This document shows positions 44,825-55,522 of a DNA stretch of 64,000 nucleotides, piece by piece; position 1 is the first letter of the stretch, and each line of letters begins with the position of its first letter. This stretch comes from Paraburkholderia sp. BL9I2N2 (GTDB taxonomy: Bacteria; Pseudomonadota; Gammaproteobacteria; Burkholderiales; Burkholderiaceae), in NCBI RefSeq assembly GCF_004339745.1, contig NZ_SMGP01000003.1:124001-188000 (forward strand). Reading direction: 5' to 3'. A program made the position numbers and the translations under genes. The notes beneath the pieces are model-generated. The model was given only the letters and a program-made list of their open reading frames with translations, did not search any database and was not told the DNA's origin.

Positions 44825-46042
44825 ATGGCCAATGTCAGCCAACCGATGCCGATAGACCGAACCGTGACGCTTGAGGAAATCTCAGATTTCGCGGACGTCG
44901 TCACCGATTATGCAACTGAACTACGGGACCAAATTCTCGCGCCGCGCCCGCGCAAGGAAGCGCCGGTGTTTACGACTGGAGAAGTCGCAGAGCTATGCGG
45001 CCTGACGCGTCAGCAGGTGCAATACCTCGCAACCAAGGGGGATGGTGTGTTGCCGGAAGGGCAGTCCACCGGGACAGGACGAAGCCGAAGTCGGCTATTT
45101 ACACTAGGTGAAGCCCGAAATTGGGTACAGCAGGTGTCGGACATCTACCAGACGCCCTTGGTAGCTGGACCGAGCGATTTCGAAGGCAAAGTACTCATCA
45201 CGTCGCAGTTGAAGGGGGGCTCGGCTAAAACCACAACGTCGATGTGCCTTGCCCAAGGGTTGAGCCTGCGCGGGCGAAAGGTTCTCGTTGTCGACCTAGA
45301 CCCCCAGGCTTCGCTTTCCGAGCTATGTGGGCTGTATGCCGAAAAAGAGGTATCTCCGGACGATACAGTGCTTCCTTTTGTCTATGATCAAAAGGTCGAA
45401 GGAGGTCTGCTCTCCCGGGTGCAGCCAACGTACTGGGATGGGTTGGATATCATTCCGGCGCATACAGAACTGGTCGGGGCTGAGTATCACCTTCCCGCAA
45501 TGCAGATGAAGCTTGCAGGATTCAAATTCTGGCAGGTGCTCCGGGATGGACTAGCGCCATTGCGCAAGCACTACGACTACATCATTCTGGATACATCGCC
45601 CTCTCTGTCCTATCTCAACCTGAACGCATTGATGGCAGCGGACGCAATGGTAATGCCGATGGTCCCGGAGAATCTCGACTTCTTCAGCTCGCTTTCTTTC
45701 TGGCGACTTTTCTCGGACGTCGCCAAGTCGTTCATCAAATACGAAGCTAACAAAAAGTACGATTTCGTTTCTGTGCTGCTGACCCGCGTGAATTACAACA
45801 GCACTTCCGCGGCACCGGTTGTCCGCACGTGGGCACAAGGCGCGTATCGTCACTGGCTGGACCCGTTTGAGGTTCCTGCCAGTTCCGTAATGAGCTCAGG
45901 TGCTCTCGCATTTACGACCGTTTTTGACATCAGCAGCTCGCATAGCCAGGCGAAATCCTTAGCGCGCGTCAAGCAGCCGTTAATTGACTATTGCCGATGG
46001 GTCGATGACATGTTCGTCAAGCAATGGAGGCCAGCACAATGA
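44825..46042 (+). CDS. parA: ParA-family partition ATPase with N-terminal DNA-binding domain
   Basis: The 405-residue protein is a type Ia ParA. A MerR-like helix-turn-helix lies at about residues 49-100 (FTTGEVAELCGLTRQQVQYLATKGDGVLP). The deviant Walker A is KGGSAKTTT at residues 130-138, and Walker B is YIILDTSPSLSYLN. It segregates the replicon by ATP-dependent nucleoid patterning and likely represses its own promoter. It overlaps parB as ATGA. The frame is open 58 codons upstream of this start but runs through iteron sequence, so ATG 44825 is preferred. Confidence 0.93.
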   Translation: MANVSQPMPIDRTVTLEEISDFADVVTDYATELRDQILAPRPRKEAPVFTTGEVAELCGLTRQQVQYLATKGDGVLPEGQSTGTGRSRSRLFTLGEARNWVQQVSDIYQTPLVAGPSDFEGKVLITSQLKGGSAKTTTSMCLAQGLSLRGRKVLVVDLDPQASLSELCGLYAEKEVSPDDTVLPFVYDQKVEGGLLSRVQPTYWDGLDIIPAHTELVGAEYHLPAMQMKLAGFKFWQVLRDGLAPLRKHYDYIILDTSPSLSYLNLNALMAADAMVMPMVPENLDFFSSLSFWRLFSDVAKSFIKYEANKKYDFVSVLLTRVNYNSTSAAPVVRTWAQGAYRHWLDPFEVPASSVMSSGALAFTTVFDISSSHSQAKSLARVKQPLIDYCRWVDDMFVKQWRPAQ

Positions 46043-47013
46043 GCGCCAACAATATCCGTGATCAGATGTTGGCCAAGACCGCAAATCTTCGGTCGACAGC
46101 GGAACGAACCCCCGATGCCAGCCGTCGCGCAAGTCGGACAGAGACGGCACCGGGGATGGCCGGAGCATTGGCGGCCGCGCAGTTGAGGGTACAGGAGCTT
46201 GAGTCGTCCGGAACGACGTCGCAGTTGCCAGTGACAGAAATTATTCCTAATCCCTGGCAGCCGCGGCGCGTATTCAATGAAGCCAAGCTGTCCGAGCTGG
46301 CAGAGTCGATTCGCGAAGTCGGGCTCATGCAGCCCATCGTGGTTCGTCGGGTTGAATCGGCCTACCAGATTGTGGCAGGGGAGCGGCGCTGGCGAGCACA
46401 CAAGATACTCGGGGCGGAGTACATCAAGACGGTGGTCATCGAGTGCTCCGACCAGGACATGATTGTGTTGGCGCTGGTCGAGAATATGGACCGGGACGAC
46501 CTCACCGATTATGAAGTGGCCATCTCGCTTCGTCGGTCTGAGAGTGAGTTTCCTAGCCGCAAAAGGCTGGCGGAGGCAGTGGGCCTCTCACGTACCGGGC
46601 TATATCAATTTCTTGCGTTCGAAAATCTGCCGGACTTCATGAAGAAGGACCTCGATTTGCAGCCTGCCCTACTCGGCTGTAACGCTGCAGAGGAAATTGT
46701 CTCGGCCCTTAAGAAGCACGGCGGCGAAGCTGAGTTGGCTGCACGCGAACTCTGGCCAGATGTGGTCAAGGGGGATATGGCCCAAGGCAAACTTGCGCCG
46801 GCGATTATCGCGATGGTGACCCGTCGTGCGTCGGGGACGACGGCTCGGGAGAGGCTTATCGAGAAATTCTTCGCCGGAAAAGACCAGGCGGGAAGCATTA
46901 CCAAGGACGTCAATAGCTTTACCGTGAAAATCAAGGCTACGGCTTTGACCGAGGCACAAGAGGCGCGAATTCGGCAGCTTATCAGTGAGCTGTACAAGGG
47001 CGAGCCGCGGTGA
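46039..47013 (+). CDS. parB: ParB-family partition protein
   Basis: The 324-residue protein has the ParB/Srx CTPase domain with IIPNPWQPRRVF, IREVGLMQPIVVRR and the GERRWRAHKIL motif (residues 114-124). An HTH follows (SRKRLAEAVGLSRTGLYQFLAF), then a C-terminal dimerisation region. It should load on the parS-like palindromes just downstream (47074-47796). It is translationally coupled to parA and ends at a clear terminator. Confidence 0.93.
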   Translation: MSANNIRDQMLAKTANLRSTAERTPDASRRASRTETAPGMAGALAAAQLRVQELESSGTTSQLPVTEIIPNPWQPRRVFNEAKLSELAESIREVGLMQPIVVRRVESAYQIVAGERRWRAHKILGAEYIKTVVIECSDQDMIVLALVENMDRDDLTDYEVAISLRRSESEFPSRKRLAEAVGLSRTGLYQFLAFENLPDFMKKDLDLQPALLGCNAAEEIVSALKKHGGEAELAARELWPDVVKGDMAQGKLAPAIIAMVTRRASGTTARERLIEKFFAGKDQAGSITKDVNSFTVKIKATALTEAQEARIRQLISELYKGEPR

Positions 47014-47036
47014 GCTAGCATTTCTTGCGACAAAGG

Positions 47037-47061
47037 AGCCCGCGTCGAGCGGGCTTTTTTT
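47037..47061 (+). terminator. Rho-independent terminator of parAB
   Basis: AGCCCGC and GCGGGCT form a 7-bp stem with loop GTCGA, followed by seven T residues. Confidence 0.85.
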
Positions 47062-47073
47062 GTGCCGACGCGG

Positions 47074-47796
47074 GCGTCAGTAATACTGACACCGGACTCT
47101 GTCGCCGACGGGGCGGAGGTCGATGGCAGGCTGTGTCTGCGATTCGCGTTCGCTCGGGCGAGGCGCGACATTGGGCGCACATGTGTCAGCGATACTTGTA
47201 CCGACCGATTCTGAACCGCATACGGTGGACGACGCGTCCCGACGTGGACGGTTGGCCGGCCCGGCCCTGTGGGAGCAGTGTCGGTATTACTGACACACTG
47301 AGTTTTGAACAAGAAGGACTGTAAGCAGAAAACCTTAGCTCTTTTGAGGTCGTCTTCCACGCACGAGTCAGCAGCGAGCTTGTGCATTCCATAGAGGACC
47401 GAGGCTTGCCCACAGCGACGCCCAGAAGATGAACCGGATCGCGGTCATCACGTGGGTCTCAACGTATGCCACACCGCTCCTTGATGTGCTTTCCAGTGTG
47501 GCGTCTGCTGTAGTTGCGGACCGCCATCCCGTCGGCGTTGCCTATGGTCACGGTATTTCCTCTTGCGAATGTGAGGGACCGGCTTGGTTGGCATGACCGC
47601 GTGGCCGAGGTTTATATGCACTGGAATCTGCGCAACCGCTACACGAGGAGCCACGAAGTGTACTGACAGGTTGCGACAGCGACTCTTCGACGCGCCCTGT
47701 TCGGAGTGTCGGTATTACTGACACCTCACCGCCGATAGTCGATTTGCTTCGATCTGTCCGACTTTCCTCGTGTAGAGGTGCCAGCATCGCTGACAC
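47074..47796. repeat. Cluster of parS-like 19-bp palindromes
   Basis: The consensus is GTGTCAGTA-W-TACTGACAC. Sites: 47074-47092 (one mismatch), 47183-47201 (degenerate), 47278-47296 and 47706-47724 (identical to each other), and 47778-47796 (degenerate). All lie within 800 bases downstream of parB. This position and symmetry fit the centromere, although the sequence differs from the chromosomal GTTNCACGTGAAAC-type parS. Confidence 0.75.
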
Positions 47797-50700
47797 GCGT
47801 TCAATCCCCACCTTTCGACCCATAGGCGGGCAAATATATGACGACAGCGCAACGACTCGACTGTCCAATTGCTCGCCGCTGATAGCGAGGGTGGAAAGTG
47901 CCTCCAGTGGCGGTGCCTTCCTCTACCTCGCTCTCAGGCGGAGTCGTGTTAGACCTATCCCGTTGCCCAAAGGCTGCGAGCCTGCTCTACCGATATGTAG
48001 ATCGTTGCATTCTGCAGGAATGCGTAACTCAGCACACGCTGCAGCACATCTACGCGCAGGTGGTCCGCGCGAGCAGGTTGACGAACGTGTGGTGCAGCGC
48101 GTGCGGCGCCGCTTCAAGCGAAGGGCGTGGTTCCCGCACGTCCAGCGCGAGAATTTCGTTCTCCGCGAGGCGCAGCGGTGTCCGCGTCACGGGCCAGTCT
48201 AACCCGTGGCGCAAGATCCACTACCAGTCCACAGAATGAGCAGATGCTTTGGCTGGGGTCTGCGTGGTTGGGATCACCCCGCGAGAGAGACGAAACTTCT
48301 CGCTTTTTCGCATCCTCAGAATCAGTCTCGCGATAGGCGGTGAGTGTGCAGGACTTCGATCACCAGATGCGAACGGACCCCGTCCGTCACCTTCGGTTCT
48401 ACAGAATCGACACCTTCCGAGGATGTCTGAGTCTTCGTGCTACTCGGGCCCGGGCTAGGGCGGGACGCGGACGAGGTGGAAAGTATCATTCCGCTGCACG
48501 CTGGTGAAACCGATCAGAAGGACAGTTGCGCGCGCGAGGCGATACTGTGCGCCAAATACCGCGGGGGCCATTCACTTCGAGCGACACGGTACGCCGTGAG
48601 TGGATGAACTTCGCGCATTTAGGGGAAAGGATGCCGCCGCCGCGCGTAAATGACTTCCAATGCCTGTTCGGCAGCCCTCGTCGACGGAACGGCCGGTTTT
48701 CGTTTCTGTCACCGCCTCCGCGATGTCCCGACACGGGTTGCCGCAAAGGTAGCGTACGCCAATCGCCACGCGAACATTCCCGCAGTACAAACACGTTGTA
48801 CCATTGCAAATCGACGACGAATGCCCGGCAAACGGGCGCAGCGCACAGCTATCCTGAGAGCCTTCGTGCCGCTTGACCCTAGATACGACTGCGTGAGAAA
48901 TTCCTCCGCGCGTGCACAATGTCCATCGAGCCGCCGAGATCTCAGTCTGCCAACCTCCAGACGCCGGCAAGGCGAATCATTCAAGCCCCTTCTGGCCTCG
49001 GGGGGCGGGACGTCGCGGAACAGGGCAGGTGTATCAGCATCGCTTCGACGTTGTTGTACGGGAGAGATTAGGGACGAGTTAAAAGCCGGGCGCGCGACTC
49101 CGGGCCCGGCTGCCGTCGCTCGACTCAGCGATCCGCCCAACTGGCGTCATCACGATTTGCGCCCGGAGGGAACGACCGAGGTTCGTGCACTGTTGCTCGG
49201 ACGCGAATTGCCGTTCCGGCGTCGCTGCGTCAGCATTCGGCCGCACAGTTCGATGCAGGTCTGCAGTATGGTTAGCGTCTTTGCTTGTTGGTGATGCACT
49301 GACCGATAGACCACTTCGCGAAGCCATGCTGAAGTCGAGCCTTCCTCTCCGGAACTCAGTCCTTCCAGTGGTGCCCTTCACCCAAAAAGAACGGCCGTCG
49401 ACGTCGGCCGGCGACTGAAGCTCTGCACGCCCACTCGGTTCTCAGACAGGTAGCGGTTACTCAGACATAGTGCTTGCGTGGATGGTTGCGCATCTCAGCG
49501 AGCGATGCTTCCAGCCGCGTCGTCCTCTCGATGCGGTTCATCATGGGGGCGTCGTCTGGATTGGACGTGGTCCAACGATCCGCCGTTGGAGCAGTGTCGA
49601 TACGGAGACAATGAGCGGTCAAGTCCACCGGCGCGTGGCGCCGCCCGGTTGCGACCTTATTGTGCTGGGCCATCAATAGGGCCCAGGTGAGCATTCGGAC
49701 CCCTGCCAGCTGGTAGTAAAACCAACGCACAACACCGCAAAGAGAGACCGCCGGGTGTCTCCCTCGAACGAGACAGCTACATCAAAAAAATGGCGAAGCA
49801 GGCAGGTGCCGGCATCAATTTGCCGCGGTGGCCATGACGGCTCATGTTCATCAATACGCTGGATACATTCCATGAGTTGCGGCAGCCGCTTCATCCGGAT
49901 CTTCCGGCACGCCGTACGACTACCAAGCCGCAAATTAGAGGAAGCCACCCTAGTTAGGCTCGATTTTTTTGACTGAAATCGCGGACTCGTCCGGCCGGTT
50001 GTGCAAACGTTGCGGTTCGCAGTGGAGGGCTCCCCGGCCTCCCGCGATGTCGGATTACCTTTGAACATCACGACTGCGACATGCCGGCGCGTGCAGTCGT
50101 CGCGCCGCTATTCACGGTGGATGCTTATCACGGTCGCGTGCCCTCAGACGGAACCGCTAGACAGCTGAGCGCCGGCAAGAAATGATTGCCTTCATATGTA
50201 TTATCTATCGAAATAATAAATCAATAGTCGATGATCCCTGCATCACATCGCGTGTCCACGCCTGATCGGAAGTCCCGAATGCGCGTCCCGAGCAAGAACA
50301 CGCTATACGCGTCTCAGTTCGACGCACAGGCGAAGCCCTGACATCGCTTTCACGATACGTGCAAAAACTGTTGCGCCCCGAGTGAATACTGTCCACTGAT
50401 CCGCTGCAAAACCTTCGAAAGTTTCGACCCTCGATCTATGCCAAAGTTGGCCGGACGCCGAAGTCACAGCCCCGTGAGCCCATCCTTAGCGACGCCGACA
50501 TTGAGAGCGACACCATAGATCAGCAGTAAGTCGTTCGATTTAGTCGTCACCGTAAAGCGCGTGACAGTGCGTGCATCGGTCACGTGCAAGGTGCCGACGC
50601 CGCGCATGCACGGAGCAGTTTTCGTGCTGTTGCCGGGAGGACGCAAGCAGCGCGGAGCTTTACGAGCACCTCCACGACCCGCCGAATGCTTAGCTACGGT

Positions 50701-51087
50701 TGGAGCTTGCAGGGGCGGTATTCACGATGCGGACCCAAGACATCGACTAAACGGATTTTCGTGAAACAATTAAACGATCAATACGGAAGCGAAAAAACGA
50801 TGCACAAACAATAACTTGGAGGAATTTCCAAGCGCGGCTGTCCTCATGTTTCACGACGAGGCGCATTCTAAGGCTGCGAAATCGACAAGCGCCAATAAAA
50901 ATCACCGGCCAATACCTTCGCAAACCGCCATGTATCAAATATTACGTATTCTGTAGTTCTAGTCTCGTACGCCAACGCTACCGATGGCTACCGAGTCGCG
51001 AAGAGGATCACGCGCTGTTTGTCATTGCGCGAACGCGCGGCGATCGGGTAGGGTGACGGTTTCCACAAAGAAAACAACGGATCGACA
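47797..51087. other. 3.3-kb gene-poor region beside the centromere
   Basis: No frame here convinces me. Open stretches such as 48054-48220 minus (WILRHGLDWPVTRTP and LRLAENEILALDVREP), 49461-49730 minus (NRIERTTRLEASLAEMRNHP) and 49673-50071 minus look partly protein-like. They lack start signals and recognisable families, and may be decayed genes. An AT-rich patch lies at 50195-50230 and another at about 50760-50820. I see no tRNA, IS end or CRISPR. The HU promoter should lie just before 51088. Confidence 0.5.
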
Positions 51088-51366
51088 ATGAACAAACAGG
51101 AACTGGTGGATGCGGTCGCTGCGGCGACTGGCGCGAGCAAGGCGGCAACAGGTGAAGCGATCGACGCGTTCATCAGCGCAATCACGAGCGCCGTCAGGAA
51201 GGGCGACACGGTTCAACTCATCGGCTTCGGGTCGTTTTCGACGGGAGCCCGCGCCGCACGCGTGGGCCGCAATCCGGCGACCGGCGCCGAAATCCAGATC
51301 CCCGCAGCGAAGACGGTTAAGTTTACGGCCGGCAAGGCGTTCAAGGATGCAGTGAACGGATCCTGA
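51088..51366 (+). CDS. HU-family nucleoid protein
   Basis: The 92-residue protein is a canonical HU/IHF-type protein. It has MNKQELVDAVAAATGASKAATGEAIDAF for dimerisation, FGSFSTGARAARVGRNPATGAEIQIP for the DNA-binding arm, and KTVKFTAGKAFKDAV at the C-terminus. It bends and compacts DNA, and may assist origin opening nearby. It is monocistronic and ends in a strong hairpin. Confidence 0.95.
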   Translation: MNKQELVDAVAAATGASKAATGEAIDAFISAITSAVRKGDTVQLIGFGSFSTGARAARVGRNPATGAEIQIPAAKTVKFTAGKAFKDAVNGS

Positions 51367-51372
51367 GCGTGC

Positions 51373-51407
51373 GACAGCCGCCGGTCGGTGATATGCCGGC
51401 GGCTGTC
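51373..51407 (+). terminator. Hairpin after the HU gene
   Basis: GACAGCCGCCGG and CCGGCGGCTGTC make a perfect 12-bp stem with an 11-base loop, 6 bases after the stop. No T-run follows. Confidence 0.7.
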
Positions 51408-51723
51408 CGTTGCGAACACGTCGCAGGTGGCCGACATGTTCCGCGGACCACGCGGGTTCGCGCCGGCGTCACCACCACTCCTGGTGAACCTACCTGTTTT
51501 GGCGCGGCTTATCAGCACGACGCCGAACTCGAATACGGAAGCGTTCGCACTCCGGCATGCCTCGCGTCCACACGCCTGGGTATCCTCACTAAAAGGAACA
51601 TATTGTCAACGCGGCTATTTACACCCCGGCCGCAAGTTGCCAAGCACATGCGTGCGCGGGATGCCACCAGCCGCCCGCGACGCATGCTGAGTCGACCACG
51701 CTTTCGACTGCGCTATGCCGCGC
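51408..51723. other. Intergenic between convergent HU and malate synthase genes
   Basis: About 315 bases contain no gene or repeat that I recognise. Confidence 0.45.
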
Positions 51724-53892
51724 CTACCACTTCGCACCAAGTCGGAACTTATGCAGCAATGGCTCCGTATACCCGCTAGGCTGCGACCGCCCTTCAAAAA
51801 CCAGCGCCTTCGCCGCCTTGAACGCGAGTGATGTGTCCAGATGACCGGCCATTGGCTGGTACTGCGGGTCGTTGGCGTTCTGCGCATCCACCACCTTCGC
51901 CATGCGCTTGAACGTTTCGTTCACCAGCGCTTCCGACACCACCCCGTGATGCAGCCAGTTCGCAATGTGCTGGCTCGAAATGCGCAGCGTCGCGCGGTCT
52001 TCCATCAGGCCGATATCGTGTATATCCGGCACCTTCGAACAGCCGACGCCCTGATCGATCCAGCGCACCACGTAACCCAGAATCCCTTGCGCGTTGTTCT
52101 CGATTTCCTTGCGGATTTCCTCATCTGACCACTGCGCCTCTTCGACGACAGGAATCGTCAGCAAGCCATCGAGCAACTCATCGCGTACGCTGTCGTAGGC
52201 GGTCTTTTCCAACTCTTGCTGCACGGCCTGAACGTCAACTTGATGGTAGTGCAGCGCGTGCAGCGTCGCGGCAGTCGGCGACGGCACCCAAGCCGTGTTT
52301 GCGCCCGCTTTCGGATGCGCGATTTTCTGTTCGAGCATCGCATGCATCAGGTCGGGCATCGCCCACATGCCTTTGCCGATCTGCGCGCGTCCGCGCAATC
52401 CCGAGCTCAAGCCGGCCAGCACGTTATTGCGCTCGTAAGCCGCGATCCATGCCGACGATTTCATATCCCCCTTGCGCATCATCGGACCGGCTTCCATTGC
52501 GCTGTGCATCTCGTCGCCGGTGCGATCCAGGAAGCCCGTATTGATGAACGCCACGCGCGCCGATGCCGCCGCAATGCACGCCTGCAGGTTGACGCTCGTG
52601 CGGCGCTCCTCGTCCATGATGCCCATCTTGATGGTATGGCGCGGCAGCCCGAGCAGATCTTCGACACGGTCGAACAGTTCATTGGAAAACGCGACTTCGG
52701 CCGGGCCGTGCATCTTCGGCTTGACGATGTAAATCGATCCGGTCCGCGAATTGAGCTTATTTTGCAGGTCGTGCATCGCGCCCAGCGACGTCATCACGGC
52801 ATCCAGAATGCCTTCGGGTATCTCGCGACCGTCGCGATCGACGATCGCCGGATTCGTCATCAAATGCCCGACGTTGCGGATAAACAGCAACGAGCGGCCA
52901 TGCAGTTTCACGGTCGAGCCATCGGGCGCGGTGTATGTGCGGTCGGCGTTCAGGCGACGCGTGAAGGTCTTGCCGTTCTTCGTGACTTGCTCGGTCAGCT
53001 CGCCTTTCGCGAGGCCGGTCCAGTTGCGGTAAAGCTGGACCTTTTCGGCGGCATCGACAGCGGCAACTGAGTCTTCGCAATCGATAATCGTCGAGACGGC
53101 CGCTTCCATCAGCACGTCCTTCACGCGCGCAGCGTCGGTCTTGCCGATGGAGTCCGTTGCGTCGATCTGGATCTCGAAGTGCAGGCCGTGATGTTTGAGC
53201 AGTACGGCGGAAGGGGAGCCTGCATCGCCCTGATAGCCGATGAACTGCGCGGGGACCTTCAACGCCGACGAGCCGTTCTTGAGCGTGACAGCGAGCTTGC
53301 CGCATTCCACGCGGTACGCGATGGCGTCGACGTGCGAGCCGTTGACGAGCGGCGCGGCTTCATCGAGGAATGCGCGGGCGCGCGCGATCACGCGTGCACC
53401 GCGCACCGGATTGAAGTAGGCGGTGCGCTCGGCACCGTCGGTTTCGGGGATCGCGTCGGTGCCGTAGAGTGCATCGTAGAGGCTGCCCCAGCGCGCATTC
53501 GCGGCGTTGAGTGCGTAGCGCTGGTTCGACAGTGGCACGACGAGTTGCGGGCCGGCTTGCCCGGCGATTTCGGTGTCGACATTGTGGGTCGTCGCCTTAA
53601 CAGCTGCGCTCACCGGTACGATATAGCCGATGGCTTCGAGAAATGCGCGGTATGCCTTCAGATCGCGCACGGGCCCCGGATGCGCGCGGTGCCACTGGTC
53701 CAGTTCCGTCTGCAGGCGATCGCGTTCTGCGAGCAGTGCGCGGTTCTTGGGGGCGAGGTCGTGGACGAGAGCATCGAAGCCTTTCCAGAAAGCTTCGCTA
53801 TCGATGCCAGTCCCACTCAACGCCTCATCGTCGACAAATTTGCTGAGAACAGCCGCGACACGCAGCCCGTTTCTGTCGATCATTTCACCCAT
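51724..53892 (-). CDS. glcB: Malate synthase G
   Basis: The 722-residue enzyme condenses glyoxylate with acetyl-CoA to malate. Family blocks are ISTIIDCEDSVAAVDAAEK (reading STIIDCEDS), IYIVKPKMHGPAEVAFSNE, IKMGIMDEERRTSVNL, WVPSPTAATLHALHYHQVDV and DRATLRISSQHIANWLHHG. The length is normal for isoform G. The ATG at 53892 has TTGGAG upstream. It is followed upstream by the glcG-like gene, as in many proteobacteria. It would take up the glyoxylate formed from glycolate or sugar-acid breakdown. Confidence 0.96.
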   Translation of the reverse strand: MGEMIDRNGLRVAAVLSKFVDDEALSGTGIDSEAFWKGFDALVHDLAPKNRALLAERDRLQTELDQWHRAHPGPVRDLKAYRAFLEAIGYIVPVSAAVKATTHNVDTEIAGQAGPQLVVPLSNQRYALNAANARWGSLYDALYGTDAIPETDGAERTAYFNPVRGARVIARARAFLDEAAPLVNGSHVDAIAYRVECGKLAVTLKNGSSALKVPAQFIGYQGDAGSPSAVLLKHHGLHFEIQIDATDSIGKTDAARVKDVLMEAAVSTIIDCEDSVAAVDAAEKVQLYRNWTGLAKGELTEQVTKNGKTFTRRLNADRTYTAPDGSTVKLHGRSLLFIRNVGHLMTNPAIVDRDGREIPEGILDAVMTSLGAMHDLQNKLNSRTGSIYIVKPKMHGPAEVAFSNELFDRVEDLLGLPRHTIKMGIMDEERRTSVNLQACIAAASARVAFINTGFLDRTGDEMHSAMEAGPMMRKGDMKSSAWIAAYERNNVLAGLSSGLRGRAQIGKGMWAMPDLMHAMLEQKIAHPKAGANTAWVPSPTAATLHALHYHQVDVQAVQQELEKTAYDSVRDELLDGLLTIPVVEEAQWSDEEIRKEIENNAQGILGYVVRWIDQGVGCSKVPDIHDIGLMEDRATLRISSQHIANWLHHGVVSEALVNETFKRMAKVVDAQNANDPQYQPMAGHLDTSLAFKAAKALVFEGRSQPSGYTEPLLHKFRLGAKW

Positions 53893-53924
53893 CGTTTGCT
53901 CCAACAGTTTCAAATATCAATCAA

Positions 53925-54330
53925 TCAGCCATTGAGGCTGTTTGCCGCGGTTCTGGCCACTTGCGAATCCTGATCCGGTTTGACACCGGACACGCCGACT
54001 GCACCCACAACTTTTCCGTCGACCACGACCGGGACGCCGCCCTCGAGCGTGCCGGCTAGCGGCGCGCTCAGGAACGCGGTGCGGCCGCCGTTGATCATGT
54101 CTTCGTACTGCTTCGATTCGCGTCGACCGAGCGCGGAGGTACGCGCCTTTTCGGTTGCGATGTAAGCGCCTATCGGCGCACAGCCGTCGAGGCGGAGCAG
54201 GGCCAGCAGATGACCCCCGTCATCCACGACCGCGATGGTGACTGCCCACTGGTTTTTTCTCTGCTTCCACGCGCGCGGCTTCCAGGATTCGCGTAGCTTC
54301 TACAACGGTCAACACGGGTTTGCTTTGCAT
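53925..54330 (-). pseudogene. glcG: GlcG/HbpS-family gene with a one-base frameshift in an A6 tract
   Basis: The start codon at 54330 opens MQSKPVLTVVEATRILEAAR and continues to EAEKK, where a run of six A (T6 on the plus strand, 54253-54258) shifts the frame. With five A the reading continues as QWAVTIAVVDDGGHLLALLR and the complete GlcG domain to the stop. GlcG-like proteins are small haem- or cobalamin-binding-fold proteins often beside glycolate genes. The indel is in a homopolymer, so sequencing error or slippage-based variation cannot be excluded. Confidence 0.75.
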
Positions 54331-54416
54331 GTAAGGGTTATCAAGTCAGTGTTTCGAAGTGAAGTGTCGCCACCGGCGCATGCCGGAGGCCGTGATACGT
54401 TTCGTGGCGAACAGGG

Positions 54417-55355
54417 CTATCCACCTAGCGCGCCCTGCGTGTTGACGTGCACCGCATAAATCGACTGCGACGACGCCATGAACAGCCGGTTACGCGCGCG
54501 TCCACCAAAGCACAAATTCGCGCAGCGCTCGGGCAGGGCGATCCGGCCAATCATCTTTCCCTGTGGCGAAATAACCATGACGCCATCGAGTTCGTCATTG
54601 CCCATGCCCCAGCCGCACCACAGATTGCCGTCGATGTCCGCGCGCATGCCGTCGATCGTGCCGGCGCCCGCGTCATAGAACATTCGGCCTTTACCGATTC
54701 CGCGGCCATCCGCGTCCACTTCGTAGACGTGGATCATCCGGTTGGGCACACCGCGCGATTCGATGATGTAGAGCAGTTTCTCGTCGGGTGAAAAGCACAG
54801 GCCGTTCGGTCCTTTCAAGTCGCGAGTGACTACGGACGCTTCGCCCGTCGCGCCATCAATTCGATATACGGAGTGGGGGAGTTCCTGCTCCGCCTTGATT
54901 CCTTCGTAGTGTCCGGAGATGCCCATCGGCGGATCCGTGAACCAGATAGAACCGTCCGACTTCACGACCAGGTCGTTGGGGGAATTAAGCGGCTTGCCTT
55001 CAAAGGAATCGAGAAGGACGGTGATGCTGCCGTCGTACTCAGTGCGTGTGACGCGGCGGCCGTGCTCGCACGTAACGAGCCGCCCCTGTCTGTCGCGGGT
55101 GTTGCCATTCGCGTAGTTGGAAGGTTTCCGGAACACGCTGACTACGCCCGTTTCCTCCTCCCATTTCAGCATCTGGTTGTTCGGAATGTCGCTCCAGAGC
55201 AGGTAACGTCCATCGCCGAACCATACCGGGCCTTCGGTCCACCGGTAACCGGTAGCCAGCCGTTCGACGGCCGAAAAGGCCACGCGGTATTTATCGAAGG
55301 AAGGGTCTAGCGAAATCACCCGCGGGTCGGGGTATCGCTCAGCTTGTTGCCACAT
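54417..55355 (-). CDS. SMP-30/gluconolactonase-family lactonase
   Basis: The 312-residue six-bladed beta-propeller has WTEGPVWFGDGRYLLWSDIPNNQMLKW (metal Glu), NSPNDLVVKSDGSIWFTDP (metal Asn) and GTIDGMRADIDGNLWCGWG (metal Asp). It hydrolyses sugar lactones to acids. The ATG at 55355 follows AGGAGAGTGAG; an in-frame ATG at 55382 is less well placed. The LacI-type operator at 55426-55441 lies 70 bases upstream, and the dehydratase gene is divergent. It likely supplies the aldonic or aldaric acid for the genes at 55.6-64 kb. Confidence 0.9.
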   Translation of the reverse strand: MWQQAERYPDPRVISLDPSFDKYRVAFSAVERLATGYRWTEGPVWFGDGRYLLWSDIPNNQMLKWEEETGVVSVFRKPSNYANGNTRDRQGRLVTCEHGRRVTRTEYDGSITVLLDSFEGKPLNSPNDLVVKSDGSIWFTDPPMGISGHYEGIKAEQELPHSVYRIDGATGEASVVTRDLKGPNGLCFSPDEKLLYIIESRGVPNRMIHVYEVDADGRGIGKGRMFYDAGAGTIDGMRADIDGNLWCGWGMGNDELDGVMVISPQGKMIGRIALPERCANLCFGGRARNRLFMASSQSIYAVHVNTQGALGG

Positions 55356-55425
55356 CTCACTCTCCTGTTCAGGCCCCGGCATTTCCGCCTATTGCGGCGG
55401 CACGACCGCTAGTATAAAGGGAAAT

Positions 55426-55441
55426 GAGTAAGCGCTTTCTC
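55426..55441. promoter_or_regulatory. LacI-type operator 2
   Basis: GAGTAAGCGCTTTCTC is the exact reverse complement of the site at 39984-39999. It faces the lactonase promoter. Confidence 0.75.
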
Positions 55442-55522
55442 TTGAATTAGTCCATGAAGTGCCATAAGATGCCTGAAATTCTTGAGTCTAGAGCAGTGAC
55501 GCATGGGCCGTAGCGGTTATGT

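Noticed and set aside
48054..48220. Minus-strand frame with a protein-like sequence near the centromere
   Set aside because: It has no start codon signal and no family I recognise. It is kept only as a note in the gene-poor region.
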